In this document: piece after piece, positions 5,882 to 6,444 of the stretch | How the letters are laid out: the number at the start of each line of letters is the position of its first letter | Numbering within the stretch: position 1 is the stretch's first letter | From: Candidatus Falkowiibacteriota bacterium | GTDB taxonomy: Bacteria; Patescibacteriota; Patescibacteriia; Patescibacteriales; GWC2-42-12 | Assembly (NCBI GenBank): GCA_016208065.1 | Contig: JACQYU010000014.1 | Coordinates: 1 to 6,444, forward strand | Reading direction: 5' to 3' | Length of the DNA stretch: 6,444 nt | Position numbers and translations under genes: made by a program | Notes under the pieces: model-generated | The model's database searches: none | What the model was told of the DNA's origin: nothing | What the model saw: the letters and a program-made list of their open reading frames with translations, nothing else

Positions 5882-6444
5882 TTAAAATTTTCTATTTTTT
5901 CCTACGATTACGTTTAAACATTTTTTAACAACCGTAATTTCGGCTGGCGCCGCTAAAGCAATTGAGCCGTCTAAAATCAGATGGCTTTTTAAATTATGAA
6001 TTGTAATTTTTTTAATTTTAAAAATTGATTGGTGAATTTGCCTGGTAAAAATTTTATTATTATTATGAGTATTGATAACTAATTCTAAAAAACCATCGTC
6101 GGGAGAAAATTTTACTTTGAGCGGTAAATTAATTTGTCCCCCCGGTAAATTAAAAATATAAATTAAGCCTTTTTCCGCGGTTTCAATAGTATAATTTTTA
6201 TTCATGTCAATTACCGTGTTTTGATTATTAATGCTAATATTAGATAAAAAATAAGTTTGATTGGCTAAACCCAAATCTATTTTAGCCAGTAATCTAGCCG
6301 ATAATATTTCGCAAGCCGCTTCAATTGATTCAATGCCAAGGCTTTTAGCAATGTCATTATTATCTTCGCCAATCGGTATAATGCCTAAAGGGACATCGTC
6401 GCCGGCCAGAGAGTTTATGATTTGGTTGACGGTTTTATTATTGC
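5882..6444 (-). CDS. Divergent diacylglycerol kinase / lipid kinase family protein (5' end outside window)
   Basis: The minus-strand frame is open to the right edge, so about 187 C-terminal residues are visible; the TTG at 6274 is internal. The visible start reads NNKTVNQIINSLAGDDVPLG followed by IIPIGEDNNDIAKSLGI. This matches the catalytic core of the diacylglycerol kinase family, where GGDGT-V-N is followed by LGIIPLGT-NDFA. The IDLG and FLSNISI segments and the C-terminal ILDGSIALAAPAEITVVKK strand pattern (family: DGE...P..I.V.P) also fit. Such enzymes phosphorylate diacylglycerol or related lipids using ATP. Here the GGDGT aspartate position is Asn, the next Gly is Lys, and the Thr of PxGT is Glu. 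Activity or substrate may therefore differ. It is convergent with yidC. Confidence 0.75.
   Translation of the reverse strand, partial: NNKTVNQIINSLAGDDVPLGIIPIGEDNNDIAKSLGIESIEAACEILSARLLAKIDLGLANQTYFLSNISINNQNTVIDMNKNYTIETAEKGLIYIFNLPGGQINLPLKVKFSPDDGFLELVINTHNNNKIFTRQIHQSIFKIKKITIHNLKSHLILDGSIALAAPAEITVVKKCLNVIVGKNRKF

Noticed and set aside
5882..6274. TTG at 6274 as the start of the kinase-like gene
   Set aside because: The frame and clear family homology continue upstream to the window edge, so the real start lies outside.

Overview
This window is the replication-origin neighbourhood of a small-genome bacterium. The order is dnaN and dnaA on the minus strand, with rpmH, rnpA, yidD and yidC diverging on the plus strand. 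AT-rich spacers, short protein versions and the style of the flanking genes suggest a Patescibacteria/CPR (Parcubacteria-like) lineage. These flanking genes are a class A penicillin-binding protein with a long beta-rich tail and a divergent diacylglycerol-kinase-like protein. The lineage is inferred from protein style only. TGA ends dnaA, which is consistent with the standard bacterial code.

Layout: 1-1592 is the C-terminal part of a bifunctional penicillin-binding protein. It converges on dnaN across a hairpin that can terminate in both directions (1602-1633). dnaN (1676-2827) and dnaA (3112-4329) run leftward, and their 284-bp spacer looks like half of an origin. It holds three 9-mers resembling degenerate DnaA boxes at exact 11-bp steps (3054-3086), and a 49-bp block with a single C and no G (2881-2929) between two GCGGGTT repeats. 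Upstream of dnaA, at 4405-4623, lie one perfect-consensus DnaA box, a strong-looking rpmH promoter and a leader hairpin. rpmH (4624-4761), rnpA (4798-5148), yidD (5150-5398) and yidC (5402-5840) follow tightly packed, ending at a second two-way terminator (5841-5869). A kinase-like gene (5882-6444, minus) runs in from the right edge.

The genes form two functional sets: replication initiation and the sliding clamp (dnaA, dnaN), and ribosome protein L34, RNase P protein and membrane-protein insertion (rpmH, rnpA, yidD, yidC). The arrangement is ancestral. The surprise is that two normally essential genes are damaged. dnaA lacks the first half of domain I, with the homologous frame closed by a stop at 4405-4407. 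yidC is missing roughly 100 codons after residue 22 and its two halves are out of frame. Either this is an assembly or strain artefact around the origin, or the cell has unusual DnaA and YidC proteins. I see no evidence of a new mobile or defence system.
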